From the NCBI GenBank assembly GCA_027475525.1, contig JAMWFC010000029.1:124001-188000 (forward strand): a stretch of DNA of 64,000 bases. Reading direction: 5' to 3'. The notes beneath the pieces are model-generated. The model searched no databases and was not told the origin of the DNA. It saw only the letters and a program-made list of their open reading frames with translations. Below, piece by piece: positions 42,601 through 52,123 of the stretch. Made by a program: the position numbers and the translations under genes. Each line of letters opens with the position of its first letter. Position 1 is the first letter of the stretch. Source of the stretch: Macrolepiota albuminosa (taxonomy: Eukaryota > Basidiomycota > Agaricomycetes > Agaricales > Agaricaceae).

Positions 42601-43009
42601 TACCCTCCTTTGAGATTAGATACCAATCTGAAAGAAGAAAAAAAAATTCCTACAGTGGTGCTCACTCCAGTAATGTACTCCTTCATTGCTAAGGCTCCTT
42701 CATCATCCATTGTGTCTGCTCACCTAGTCAGGTTGTCCTCCACTCCATATAGTCATTCCATCCTCCCCTCCCATGCACCCCTTCAAATTTTGTGCTGGGA
42801 TCCACCTTTCCCTCCCCTCTCCAAGAGAAAACTCTTGGATAGATCAAAGTTGACACTAATAGCATCAACAGGGTGGGCAGAGCACATTGGCTCTGTAAAA
42901 CATCATAAAAAAGGGTGGAAAGAGTAGGAGAACAGAGTCTTGATGCTCATATGCAAATATGGAATACATCCATATTCACCATTATCTCCAGCCTCTAGAC
43001 ACTCTAGCA

Positions 43010-43163
43010 GGTTGCACACAGTCAATTATGAGCTAGTAGGGCAAGCACAAGAAGGAAGAGATGCTGAGGAGATATGAATGGGGTTGGGTTGCACACAGTC
43101 AATTATGAGCTAGTAGGGCAAGCACAAGAAGGAAGAGATGCTGAGGAGATATGAATGGGGTTG
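43010..43163. repeat. Exact 77-bp tandem duplication 4
   Basis: 43010-43086 repeated at 43087-43163 in the internal region of the short LTR element. Confidence 0.95.
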
Positions 43164-44216
43164 GGTGGAAGTAATTATGTCATAGTTGATCGAACAGACA
43201 AAAGTCCACTCCTTTGGATTACCTCAAAGGCCTCCTCAGAATAACATCAAAGGTGTGAGGCATGTATAAAACAAAATAGAGCTGATGAACGGTGTCAAAG
43301 AATGACATGGTGAAGATGGATAGAGGTCAGATCCATCAGGAAATAAGTATAAAGTCGAATCAATTATGTGAACTGTGCAGATGCACATAGAAAAGGTGCC
43401 AAGCTAGACACCACAGCAAATCCTGGGACAATAACTGAGAGATGGACTGGATGGTTGATAAGAGCAGGAAGTGACCATAAATGCGTCACAGAAATGGTCT
43501 AGAAAAATCCTGAGACAGAGGTTCCCCATGAGAATAAGGGGGAAGGAAGTAATGGACAAAGATGATGACATCGAGCAAGAACTGTGGACTGAAATAGTAT
43601 AAACCTAGATACTGTTGGAAAGGGCATGTTGAGGCACATCTAATGCCATAGAAATTGAGCCAAACAGTTCCATGGATTGCAAGATATCTGCAAAATAATA
43701 AAAATACCACAACTAACAACTTTGAGCTAGCACCATGGTCTGGATTGGGTCAACCATGGGGCTGTTGGAAGGAGTAAAGCAATGTGCTTCCAATGGCACT
43801 AGAATCAAGAGAATTGGTGCAGTGGATTGTGAGATATAGGCAATTTTGTAAAATATTGAAAATCCAGAGATGGAGAAGGAGGGAGTGAAAGTTGAGGGCC
43901 ATCCAGGTATCAAAAGGATCCTGGACATGAGGAGATCACAATGGTAAAGGAGATGGGGCAAACTGTGGCCTTGCTCCCAAGATATGATGCAATCTTCATG
44001 CCAGCTCATTATCTCTCACCCACAAACACCTCCAACTCTTATCCACACCTCTCCTAATCCTGCAACCAAGAAGGAACACTGATAGAAGGTCCAAAGCATC
44101 CCAAAAGTCCAGCAAAGAGTCCAGAAGTCAAAAGATAAGCAGTGTTGTAGCCAAGTCTCTGCTATAGTCCAGTGATAGTGTGTGACAAAGCCACTGGAGC
44201 TGGATACACAAAAAAG

Positions 44217-44388
44217 TGTAACAATGTACAGGTTGAGTTCAGTTCCTTAGTGTCCCAAGTGCGTATGACCCAATTCTATAGCAAGAATGGTGACTACACA
44301 AGCGCAGGGACTAGCAAAAAATAAAGACTAAAGAGTTACTGTAACAAGTGTGACCAAATTATAGGCTGTGACAGCCTACTCTGTTACA
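44217..44388 (-). repeat. 5' LTR of the short LTR element
   Basis: 172 bases with the same ends as 42429-42600. Confidence 0.85.
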
Positions 44389-44514
44389 TTTTGAGTGAGT
44401 TTGTGTAGTGGAATGTCTTCCAACAATTTGAAGAGAGAGGTTTTTCAATGATTGAGGAAGTTGATTCATATACATTAGTGTTTATCAACATAAGTCTAAG
44501 AATTGGATAGCATG

Positions 44515-45042
44515 ATATGTGTAAGAGCAACTTCTGGAGGCTGTGGCTCAGTCCCATAGCTGGCAGAGGGAGATCCAAAGTGTATTAGAGTATATACTGA
44601 CAATATCATAATAACTACTCACCTGGCAGAGGGAGATCAAAAGAGAACAAGTCTAGGAATTCCCTATGCCAGGTTGGATGCTTCTGGGGCCTCTGAAGCA
44701 TGGAAAACAACTATACAGTACAACAAAATCTTAAAAACTCTAAAATTGCCTAAATAAACAGCTGTATAAACAAGGAGGAAAACTCTGGACTTTGAAAGTC
44801 AGAAAGGCAAACTCTGGCTTATATAAGCAGTCTGAAAGTGGTGCTGAAAAGTCCACACTTGTCTGAATGATAGCTAAGGAACCAGAGCATCTCAAAGGCT
44901 GAGAGTAGTACTAACAAATAGTGTTAAGAGAATAGAAACAGCAAAATGAGAGAATGATAGAAGAAATAAGGAAATAAATAAAAGGAGAGTGAAGGAATAG
45001 GGAGTGAAAGAAGGAAGAAATGAGGAGTCCCCTGACAATATG
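44515..45042. mobile_element. Solo LTR (family 1, copy 2) with 5-bp target duplication
   Basis: 44520-45037, starting TGTAAGAG and ending CCCTGACA, flanked by ATATG on both sides. Homologous over its length to the LTR nested in the LINE at 27408-27983, without the 77-base duplication. Confidence 0.88.
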
Positions 45043-45147
45043 TATTGATAAGTGGACAAATAAAATATAGAGACTTAACTTCAAAGCCTTCAATTTTTAT
45101 TATTGTCTCTATAGGCATAGAAGATATTGACATCAATATGACTTCTA

Positions 45148-45431
45148 TTGTAAGCATGAAGGCTTACTCGAACGGACGCATCTGACACCAGCCGCGCGTT
45201 TCTCTCTCAACAATTCGATCACGGTTGTAAGCATGAAGGCTTACTCGAACGGACGCATCTGACACCAGCCGCGCGTTTCTCTCTCAACAATTCGATCACG
45301 GTTCTCAATTAGGGGGGGTCTCACGTATTGTAAGCATGAAGGCTTACTCGAACGGACGCATCTGACACCAGCCGCGCGTTTCTCTCTCAACAATTTGATC
45401 ACGGTTCTCAATTAGGGGGGGTCTCACATCG
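45148..45431. repeat. 103-bp repeat copies plus exact 77-bp duplication 5
   Basis: A GC-rich unit beginning tgtaagcatgaaggcttact occurs at 45149, 45226 and 45329. The second and third are a 103-base period with at least one mismatch (attcgatc / atttgatc), so a genuine repeat. The first pair (45148-45224 / 45225-45301) is an exact 77-base duplication. Each unit starts with a small hairpin GTAAGC-ATGAAG-GCTTAC. Confidence 0.9.
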
Positions 45432-45988
45432 TAAATCACATGGTAGACGTTCTGGGGAGCTCACGATTGAGGGGAACCAATCGCAAACCTTAATGCTAGA
45501 GGGTATTTAGAGACTATTTGTGTATTTTCGAGACTAACTTTTCCTGTAAAATCAACCTTTGTTCCATTCTGTTGGTCTCGTTGTATCTAAGTGAAGTAGA
45601 ACTCACGTTCTCTTACATCTATACAGAAACAGATGTATCTCTCTGCAATTGTGGCTTCATATTTATACTTGTAAACAGAAATAGTTTGAGTACTACAACA
45701 AACTATGCTAAAAGTGAGAAATGAATATGCTTCTTGTAGGTATTTTTTGGTGCTATATAAGCACAAGATATAATTTATATCTAAGATAATTAATTAAAGT
45801 TTTCAGTTTTTAATAGCTCTCTAATTATTTATTTCAATATATTAAATGTATTAGTTAATGTAGATAAGAGACTAAAATCATAACAGTTGACTCTTTAAAT
45901 ATGCATAAATAAAAGGAGTTATAGTTTGACAACTCTCATGTACAATTTTTATTCAATGACACTTAGCATCATAGCAGATTGACAACTA
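45432..45988. other. AT-rich intergenic DNA
   Basis: No gene or known repeat. A short frame at 45518-45724 has no domain signal. Base composition is strongly AT compared with the host gene blocks. Confidence 0.5.
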
Positions 45989-46142
45989 GGTATAAAATGC
46001 TAAAAGAAAGCAAATTTATAAACTCAATCAATATATCAAAATGCAAAACAGATTGATCAAACAATGGTATAAAATGCTAAAAGAAAGCAAATTTATAAAC
46101 TCAATCAATATATCAAAATGCAAAACAGATTGATCAAACAAT
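45989..46142. repeat. Exact 77-bp tandem duplication 6
   Basis: 45989-46065 repeated at 46066-46142 without a mismatch in AT-rich DNA. Confidence 0.95.
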
Positions 46143-46336
46143 AAACTATTACAAAAGCAATAGCTTATATAAACTACTGCTGGAGCATCAGCTTACATAA
46201 ACCATTGCTGGAGCAACAGCTTACATAAACTATTGATGGAGTATCAGCTTATATAAACTATTGCTGAAGCAACAGCTTACATAAACCATTGCTGGAGCAA
46301 CAGCTTACATAAACTATTGATGGAGTATTAGCTTAT
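46141..46336. repeat. 28-bp tandem repeat, seven units
   Basis: Head-to-tail units at 46141, 46169, 46197, 46225, 46253, 46281 and 46309. Consensus ataaactattgctggagcaa followed by cagcttac. Units differ at several positions and have no unique spacers, so this is a minisatellite and not a CRISPR array. Confidence 0.88.
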
Positions 46337-46833
46337 ATAAGCATATTCTATTAGACAGAAAACTGGATCTATACAAGCTTATAGAAAAAATAATTCAAAA
46401 AGTTCTATGAATACCAAAGACAATGTGGTCTAATTTTCAAAGATGAAAATAAATGAAGAGAACAGAATAATGACTGCTAGAGCAAAAAAAAAATTTCACA
46501 TAATTGTACAATTTTCATGTATGCTCCTCTTTCTAGGTACTAGATGTAATAAATTACAATAATAAACAAGGCATTTAACAACATGAAACAAATTACATAT
46601 TCAAAAAATACACTTATTCAAAAAAAAACATATACACTTATTCAAAAAACATACATATATATATGAAAAAAAAACAGAATCTCTCAACTTGGTAAAAGAA
46701 AAAAACAATAATGCACTCAATACAGAAAAAAAAACAACTTAAAATATAGATATATAGAAAATAAAAGTATAATCCTTTAACATAAAAAATTTGATTAATT
46801 ACTCAGCAGAGATAGCAGAAAAGAGGAGCAACA
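46337..46833. other. AT-rich DNA with A runs
   Basis: Very AT-rich with many A runs of six to ten. No gene. The origin is not evident. Confidence 0.5.
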
Positions 46834-46961
46834 TAATAGCCGGTAAAGATAGCCGAAAGGGAGCAAATATCGAGGACATGGTAGTAATAGCCGGTAGTAA
46901 TAGCCGGTAAAGACAGCCGAAAGGGAGCAAATATCGAGGACATAGCCAGTAGAGGAAGAGA
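46834..46961. repeat. 64-bp imperfect tandem repeat
   Basis: Two units starting at 46834 and 46898 share taatagccggtaaaga, agccgaaagggagcaaatat and cgaggacat. A similar phrase, caaatttcgaggaca, recurs in the next repeat. Possibly the remains of an LTR element; no frame. Confidence 0.7.
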
Positions 46962-46986
46962 CACGGCAATGGCCGAGATCACGTGA

Positions 46987-47140
46987 GGGGCACAAATTTC
47001 GAGGACAAAATGCACGCCAAAGCAGGTAGTAAAACCTCAGTCTACTAAAGTAGACCTCGGAACGGGGCACAAATTTCGAGGACAAAATGCACGCCAAAGC
47101 AGGTAGTAAAACCTCAGTCTACTAAAGTAGACCTCGGAAC
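46987..47140. repeat. Exact 77-bp tandem duplication 7
   Basis: 46987-47063 repeated perfectly at 47064-47140. Confidence 0.95.
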
Positions 47141-47198
47141 CTTTGCAGATCGTGACACGCTACAGTAGGACACTCATATCGTTTGCGTCCTTCCTGTC

Positions 47199-47281
47199 AC
47201 ACCAATGGCGAAGTGGTTATCATGCTTGCCTTCCATTGTCCACGGTAGCAAGCGGCAGGGCTTCAATTCCCTTCGGTTAAT
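47199..47281 (+). pseudogene. tRNA-Gly(UCC) pseudogene
   Basis: Same body as the copies at 21396 and 48634: the anticodon stem CTTGC/GCAAG, anticodon TCC and an 11-base intron are kept. The acceptor stem no longer pairs (ACACCAA against TCGGTTA) and the B box has decayed to GCTTCAATTCC. It marks unit B of the tRNA-plus-gene array. Confidence 0.8.
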
Positions 47282-47819
47282 TCGGAGCTGCCGATGAGAA
47301 AGTGATGAGTGAAAGTAAGATCTATGCAGGAGAAAGAGAATGAGAGTTGAATGTGTTGAATTATGGGACTTAGTGAAAGTCGGCCGAGGTTTGCAGAAAG
47401 AAATGGAATTTCTTGAGTCCTGAGTGTTAAAACCTGAACCTGTAATACACACGAATAAGTACGTGTACTAGGTAGGTTGTAAGTAAGGTGGTTTAATATA
47501 CAGTAGGATAACGTTTGCTCACCCTCAGTCTTCGTATATTCAACTGAGGGTGCACTTGCTATGAGTGGACGTATATATATATTCAGTCTAAGGGTAAGAG
47601 CAATTAATATCAAGAACGAATATTTCATTTACTGACCCTCTCGGTCATCAGACTTCTGGCATTTACGGTGATCTCGAATCATCAGCGTCTAACACTGAGA
47701 GAAGTTCTCGAGCGTCGGCAAACCTCGCTCCCGAGAGAGGGGGGGCTGAAGACTCAAGCTAACTACGAGGGACTGGATAAGTACGAGTAGGAAGAGTAGG
47801 TATATAATGTAGAATGGGA
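47282..47819. other. Spacer of unit B, possibly with an LTR fragment
   Basis: No gene. The stretch from about 47440 (tgtaatacacacgaataagt) to 47815 is absent from unit C and could be an insertion. Frames at 47174-47628 on the minus strand have no domain signal. Confidence 0.4.
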
Positions 47820-48130
47820 CTGTGTGGAATAGGGATCCATGCGACGGAAGTGCACTAGCCTGCGGAGACAATTAAAGCCGATTGTCAACTCCTCATAGAT
47901 CTCTCGTGCTGTTATGATGAACAGTACGGTGACAGAGCCTGTATTTACAAGGTCCCTTTGTCTTTGAGTAAACAATAAATTTTAGGGATCCGACAAGTGG
48001 CCAGTACACGTGTACATCGTGCCGTGAGTGGCTTTGGGCCCGGGCCAAACAAACGTGTCTCTGATAAATTTGGACAATGGTATGGACTTTGGACAATGGA
48101 GGAGAAACACTCAGCCCCATAAAACGTTCT
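47820..48130 (-). pseudogene. Unit B copy of the unrecognised gene family (truncated)
   Basis: The short frame 47975-47763 contains TQRQRDLVNTGSVTVLF and REIYEEL, matching the unit A segment TQRQRDLVNAGSVTVL...QEIYEEL, then ends. The sequence upstream of it is fused directly to the 5' flank (acaataaattttagggatcc), with the first exon missing compared with unit A. A remnant only. Confidence 0.65.
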
Positions 48131-48633
48131 CAGTCGATTGTACAGAGACTGAGGACGAGTACGCAGAGCTTATACAAACGGACATAATACTTACGATTGG
48201 ATTAGATTGACTGTACATACAGATAGGTTCATACTTCTAATAATTAAGGCTGAAAGGTGCTCTACATTTATGTCTTATATTAGGTTACTCAATTTTCTTG
48301 TCGAACACAAAGTTAGCCACTTATTCACTGATATCTTGTCAACCTTCATCAAATCCCTTTAAAATACCCAATTGAGCTGTCCGTATATTTTTGATTTGTC
48401 ATTGTAACCCACCAGAAGACATAGCCGTACCCTGTGAGTTTTAACGGAGGGTTAAATGGAATGATAACCATTCCCATGGTCCTGACTTAGCATCAAATTG
48501 CTCTTTTGCATTCTCAAGTAACTTAGCTGTGAGATTTTATAATGAGACCATGTCCTTGTTTATTACAGAGCTGAGGATGCTAAACACTCGTATCACATGT
48601 CGGCATATTTTATGTTTACATCTTCTCTGTTAT
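48131..48633. other. 5' flank of unit B and spacer to unit C
   Basis: 48430-48500 matches 26160-26230 (taaccattcccatggtcctg). 48559-48582 (ttgtttattacagagctgag) matches the sequence just right of the LINE at 34764. This shows that the LINE interrupted the same spacer between units A and B. Confidence 0.6.
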
Positions 48634-48716
48634 ACACCGATGGTGAAGTGGTTATCATGCTTGCCTTCCATTGTCAACGGTAGCAAGCGGCAGGGGTTCG
48701 ATTCCCCTTCGGTGTA
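48634..48716 (+). tRNA. tRNA-Gly (anticodon UCC) with an 11-nt intron
   Basis: Acceptor ACACCGA (48634-48640) pairs fully with TCGGTGT (48709-48715). Anticodon stem CTTGC/GCAAG, anticodon TCC at 48667-48669, intron ttgtcaacggt at 48671-48681 after position 37, T arm AGGGG-TTCGATT-CCCCT, canonical B box GGTTCGATTCC. It differs from the 21396 copy in the intron and by a paired change in the acceptor stem, which suggests selection for structure. Confidence 0.88.
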
Positions 48717-48725
48717 TTAACTATC

Positions 48726-48730
48726 TTTTT
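48726..48730 (+). terminator. Pol III terminator of tRNA-Gly
   Basis: TTTTT ten bases after the mature tRNA end. Confidence 0.65.
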
Positions 48731-48959
48731 CAACTTGGTATCTTGAAGTCGAGGAAGTCGTGACAACATTGTGAAGTTTTCGAAAGAACTAAGACAGACA
48801 GACTATAGCTCGAAGCTTCCCAGATAACCCGGAATTGTTATAGTTAATTGTTGAAAAAATGCTCCTGGAGGCTATGCATACCCGACGTGCAGGAATACTG
48901 CTCTCCGTGCAACCAGAAACCGCTTAACCGCCCATGCTCCCAACTGAAGAATGAGCCAT

Positions 48960-49998
48960 TCTGTTAAGGATCATATCGTCGATAATTTCCCAGCAAATCA
49001 ATTATCGCCTGGGCTCCTCAAGGGGATCATTAAGATTCTGTCAATGACGACCGCCTTCTTACAACACGGAGATTGGCGCGAGACAGATGCAATGTAAATT
49101 GCCACGGCACTTTGTAAAAGCTGCAGTTCAAGAGGTTGTGAGAATAGGATGACGATGGAACAATTCAACTTACCGTCTACCCCACGACCTCATACTCTTC
49201 TCCGCCTTTCGGTGCGATGTCCTTGGACGTCATACCTTCAACGCGCGTCTTTATCATTCTCACATGTTCATTGTCGTGAAATAGGACGACGATGTCCGCT
49301 GCCGACCGAAATGCTTGAGTCAAACAATCAACCACTTCGAATGCCGTTATCAACGGATTCTGTCCTTTGCTATTGATCAAAATGCGATGCACCTTTTCAA
49401 CTGCCTCCCTTAAAACCGCATGACATTCTTCCCGTTTCTCTCCAGTCAGAGCGCTTGTAACAATTATCATGTGGTTCAATGCCTCTGTCATAACCTCATC
49501 TTCGCTACAGGAGATTACCGAGTAGAAGTAATCGGTTACGGCAATGAAATCGTTTAGATCCAAGGAGGAGAACTCGGTATCCATGCGTTGGATGTGCACT
49601 AGCTTGCAGAGCATGGCGTGGTCGTTTTCCAATTCCTCAACTACCTCTCCTGCCGCAAACAATACTCCGACAAACAGCACGGAGACAGAACCTGCATTTA
49701 CAAGTACCTATCTTTAAGTAATGCAAACAATATCCGGGGAGGTGACAGACCTATCACGAGGCCTTTAATCTTCGATCGAGGTGTTCCATCCTTTCGATAC
49801 CAAATTCTCGTTAACCACATTGATGAACGACTTTGACCCAGATATGATGGTGGAGGAACAAAAGAGAATGGCCTTTTGGAAGTAGACATCGAATTCCATC
49901 GCAGATGTGAGAATGAACGGGGAGCTGCCCAGCGAGCCAATAACATGGATGAGGTAGGAAATATTTCTTAAGTTTGCCACTGTTGAATTTTGATGCAT
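48960..49998 (-). pseudogene. Unit C copy of the unrecognised gene family
   Basis: The fullest copy. The N-terminal frame (ATG at 49998) reads SSPFILTSAMEFDVYFQKAI and INVVNENLVSKGWNTSIED, then meets TAA. The counterpart in unit A is open here, reading CAA/CAG where this copy has TAA/TAG. The main frame 49680-49177 is open: FAAGEVVEELENDHAMLCKL, EFSSLDLNDFIAVTDYFYSV, LTGEKREECHAVLREAVEK and LTQAFRSAADIVVLFHDNEH. A further exon-like stretch (LLQSAVAIYIASVSRQSP) lies near 49080-49130 after a possible intron. Unknown family, mostly helical. It is probably no longer functional, though an unseen intron could bypass the stops. Confidence 0.55.
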
Positions 49999-50289
49999 TG
50001 ATGACCGAATTGTGATCAAGCGGTTTTTCTTCTTTACTTGAACTTCAACGTTTTCCAACGTTCAAGGTTCAAGTTAAAAGCTAATGCATTGCTCCATTCT
50101 TCATTCGGCTTATACAAGCACATAAAGAATAAGTCCTAGAATGTCACTGATTGATAAAAATTCAATACTTTTATGGGAGTATTTGTCCGAATTTGGCAAC
50201 TGCATTGTAGGCTACGGTAACTGAGGGTATATTGTGCAGACTGAGATATTGACGCAACATCCGTAAGTGTCCAAAGTTCCCAACAAAGA
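49999..50289. other. Intergenic, no gene seen
   Basis: Upstream flank of unit C and 3' flank of the aspartic protease gene. Contains a short imperfect repeat tcaacgttttccaacgttcaaggttcaa. No gene. Confidence 0.5.
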
Positions 50290-52123
50290 TCAGTTTGTGG
50301 TTGAGTTTGTGAAAGGTGTGGGGGCGAAGCCCACTTGCCTCTTCGCGGTATCGAATGAAGTATAGAAGCGCTCCAGGAATGTGTAACCATTGATGAAATC
50401 CAAACCGGAGCCGCTGGGAATACCAATGTCTGCAACAATCAGATACAGATACTCATCGCTCCCTCCGATAGCTGTGTTCAAGGAACGAGGCCATAACTGT
50501 GCATTGGGTGTAAGCTCAAAACTGGCCTAAAAGACAAAGATTGGATCAGCCAGAAATTCATGGGTCAAATCAGGTTCGCCTTACTCCTGCAATTTTGAAA
50601 ACCAGGTTCTGGAGTCGGTCAAATTGAGTAATGTTGATGCGAAGCATTCCAGTGTCTGGATCCAAGACTGCGCCAACTGCAGCGCGATACTTTTCGAAAG
50701 CGTCGGTGGCAATGAGTGTCAAAGTGGTGCCTGTTTGGAAGTTTCCAAATCTTCAATGTTTCAAAACAACAGAACTGAAAGAGATAGTACCTGTGTCGAC
50801 AATTCCAGCTGAGGAGAGTAACGATGTACCGTTATATAGAATGTTTTGATCTATTCCCCAATACGCGTTTGCGGGTTTGGTAGATGTTATAGGTCTATAC
50901 TTTGTTCAACATACACTGATGGGATTTCAAATTGATGACTCACGCAAAAGTCAGTGTACCGTTGAACTTGGAAGTGTCGACGCCGCCTGAGTTAACGTCA
51001 GCATGTATGGAATAAACCTATAAATATTATGATAATCACCATAAGTAAGCTGCCCTGCGCCTTGGGAAAATGGTTCGAAGTAGACGCCGACTTCATTTAC
51101 TCCAGCGAGTCCCTGCTTAAATGCGGTATCTGTCACCGTAGGGATAGTCGTATTTCGCTGCGGATTAAGAGTCCCCAGCGTGAGGTCGCTAGGGCCGAGA
51201 CTACATTTCATCGCAAAAGATGAGTAAAATCCAAGATGATGTAGAGTATGTCTGACCCAAGAATACCGTCGATATTTAGCCCTTGTGACTAAAAAAGGCG
51301 ATCAAGGTATCTAAGCTACCGAGATGATAAACAAGGTGACAACTTACAGTATTGGCGACACCGATCGACTGATTGGCAAGGACTAGACCACTGCCAAGCG
51401 TCACTGTGTCCCAATATTCATACCCTTATTTATCAGAATTGCTGAGCAGAGCTTCTCCATTTTTAGATGTAATGAATAACCCACCTGAGAAGGAACCAGA
51501 ACCGTATTCGACGCTCTGATTGGCAAGGTTTGAGTAAACTTGTATACAGGACAATATGTATCTTGCTTACAACTGTATTTGACGTTTTGATACTCGAATT
51601 AGTGACTTTATAGGGATTGGTAATAGGTTGAGCGCCAATCCAGGTGTTTGAACTAGCCAAGGACTCAGTCTCTCTTGGACAGTAATAATGACTGAACAAA
51701 AAGCTGACCTTCCCGTATCAATGAGCACTTCATCTTGCAAGTCGAGTTAGCGATCAGTAATTCATCGACATGGTCCCAATTCAACCTACAGGTTGTCGGG
51801 GGAGTGCCGACTCCGATAGACGTGGTATAAAATACGGCGGTATTTGTGGCTCCTTCGTTGTGAGCTTCGTCCCTGATCAAATGTAAAACGTCGCCAACCA
51901 CTCCGCCAATTTTTTCAATCAACGTTTGACCGTGGCTGCGCAAGTGTTTGGCCCGGGCAGCGTCACGAGCAGCGAGGTTTTTGAGAGAACCAAGTTTGAG
52001 GTCGGGGTTGAGACGTTTCTTAAGGGGGAAGCTGACTGGAGAGTCACGACCGACCACGGCCGAATTCACTGGCAGAGAAAACGAGAGTAGGAGAAAAGAG
52101 AGAAGAGAGTAAGAGGCTAGCAT
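50290..52123 (-). CDS. Secreted pepsin-like aspartic protease (family A1)
   Basis: Eleven exons: 52123-51790, 51733-51709, 51652-51571, 51515-51485, 51424-51348, 51288-51257, 51200-51040, 50986-50944, 50894-50791, 50730-50585 and 50526-50290. Together 423 residues, phases consistent. A signal peptide (LLSFLLLSFSLPVNS) is followed by a basic propeptide. The mature enzyme starts around VFYTTSIGVGTPPTT. Both catalytic triads are intact: IDTGSSNTW and IVDTGTTLTL. VEYGSGSFSG (flap), DGILGLGPSDL and YGGVDTSKFNGTLTF are also present, and the C-terminus ends near FLERFYTSFDTAKRQVGFAP. Length and order are normal for fungal secreted or vacuolar A1 proteases. The very short exons (25-43 bases) make automated models error-prone here. 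Confidence 0.92.

Larger units (their letters stand above)
42424..44393 (-). mobile_element. Short non-autonomous LTR element (TRIM/LARD-like)
   Basis: Two 172-base LTRs, 42429-42600 and 44217-44388, starting TGTAACA and ending TGTTACA, about 90% alike, flanked by TTTTG on both sides (42424-42428, 44389-44393). The internal 1.6 kb has no long frame. On the minus strand a polypurine tract (CAAAGGAGGGTA) abuts the left LTR, so that LTR is the 3' one and the element points to the left. It needs proteins from another element. Confidence 0.85.

Noticed and set aside
46141..46336. CRISPR-like array with 28-base units
   Set aside because: No spacers, units diverged, eukaryotic context; a minisatellite.
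45432..46833. Nuclear copy of mitochondrial DNA, suggested by the AT richness
   Set aside because: No mitochondrial gene or tRNA could be recognised; AT richness alone is not enough.
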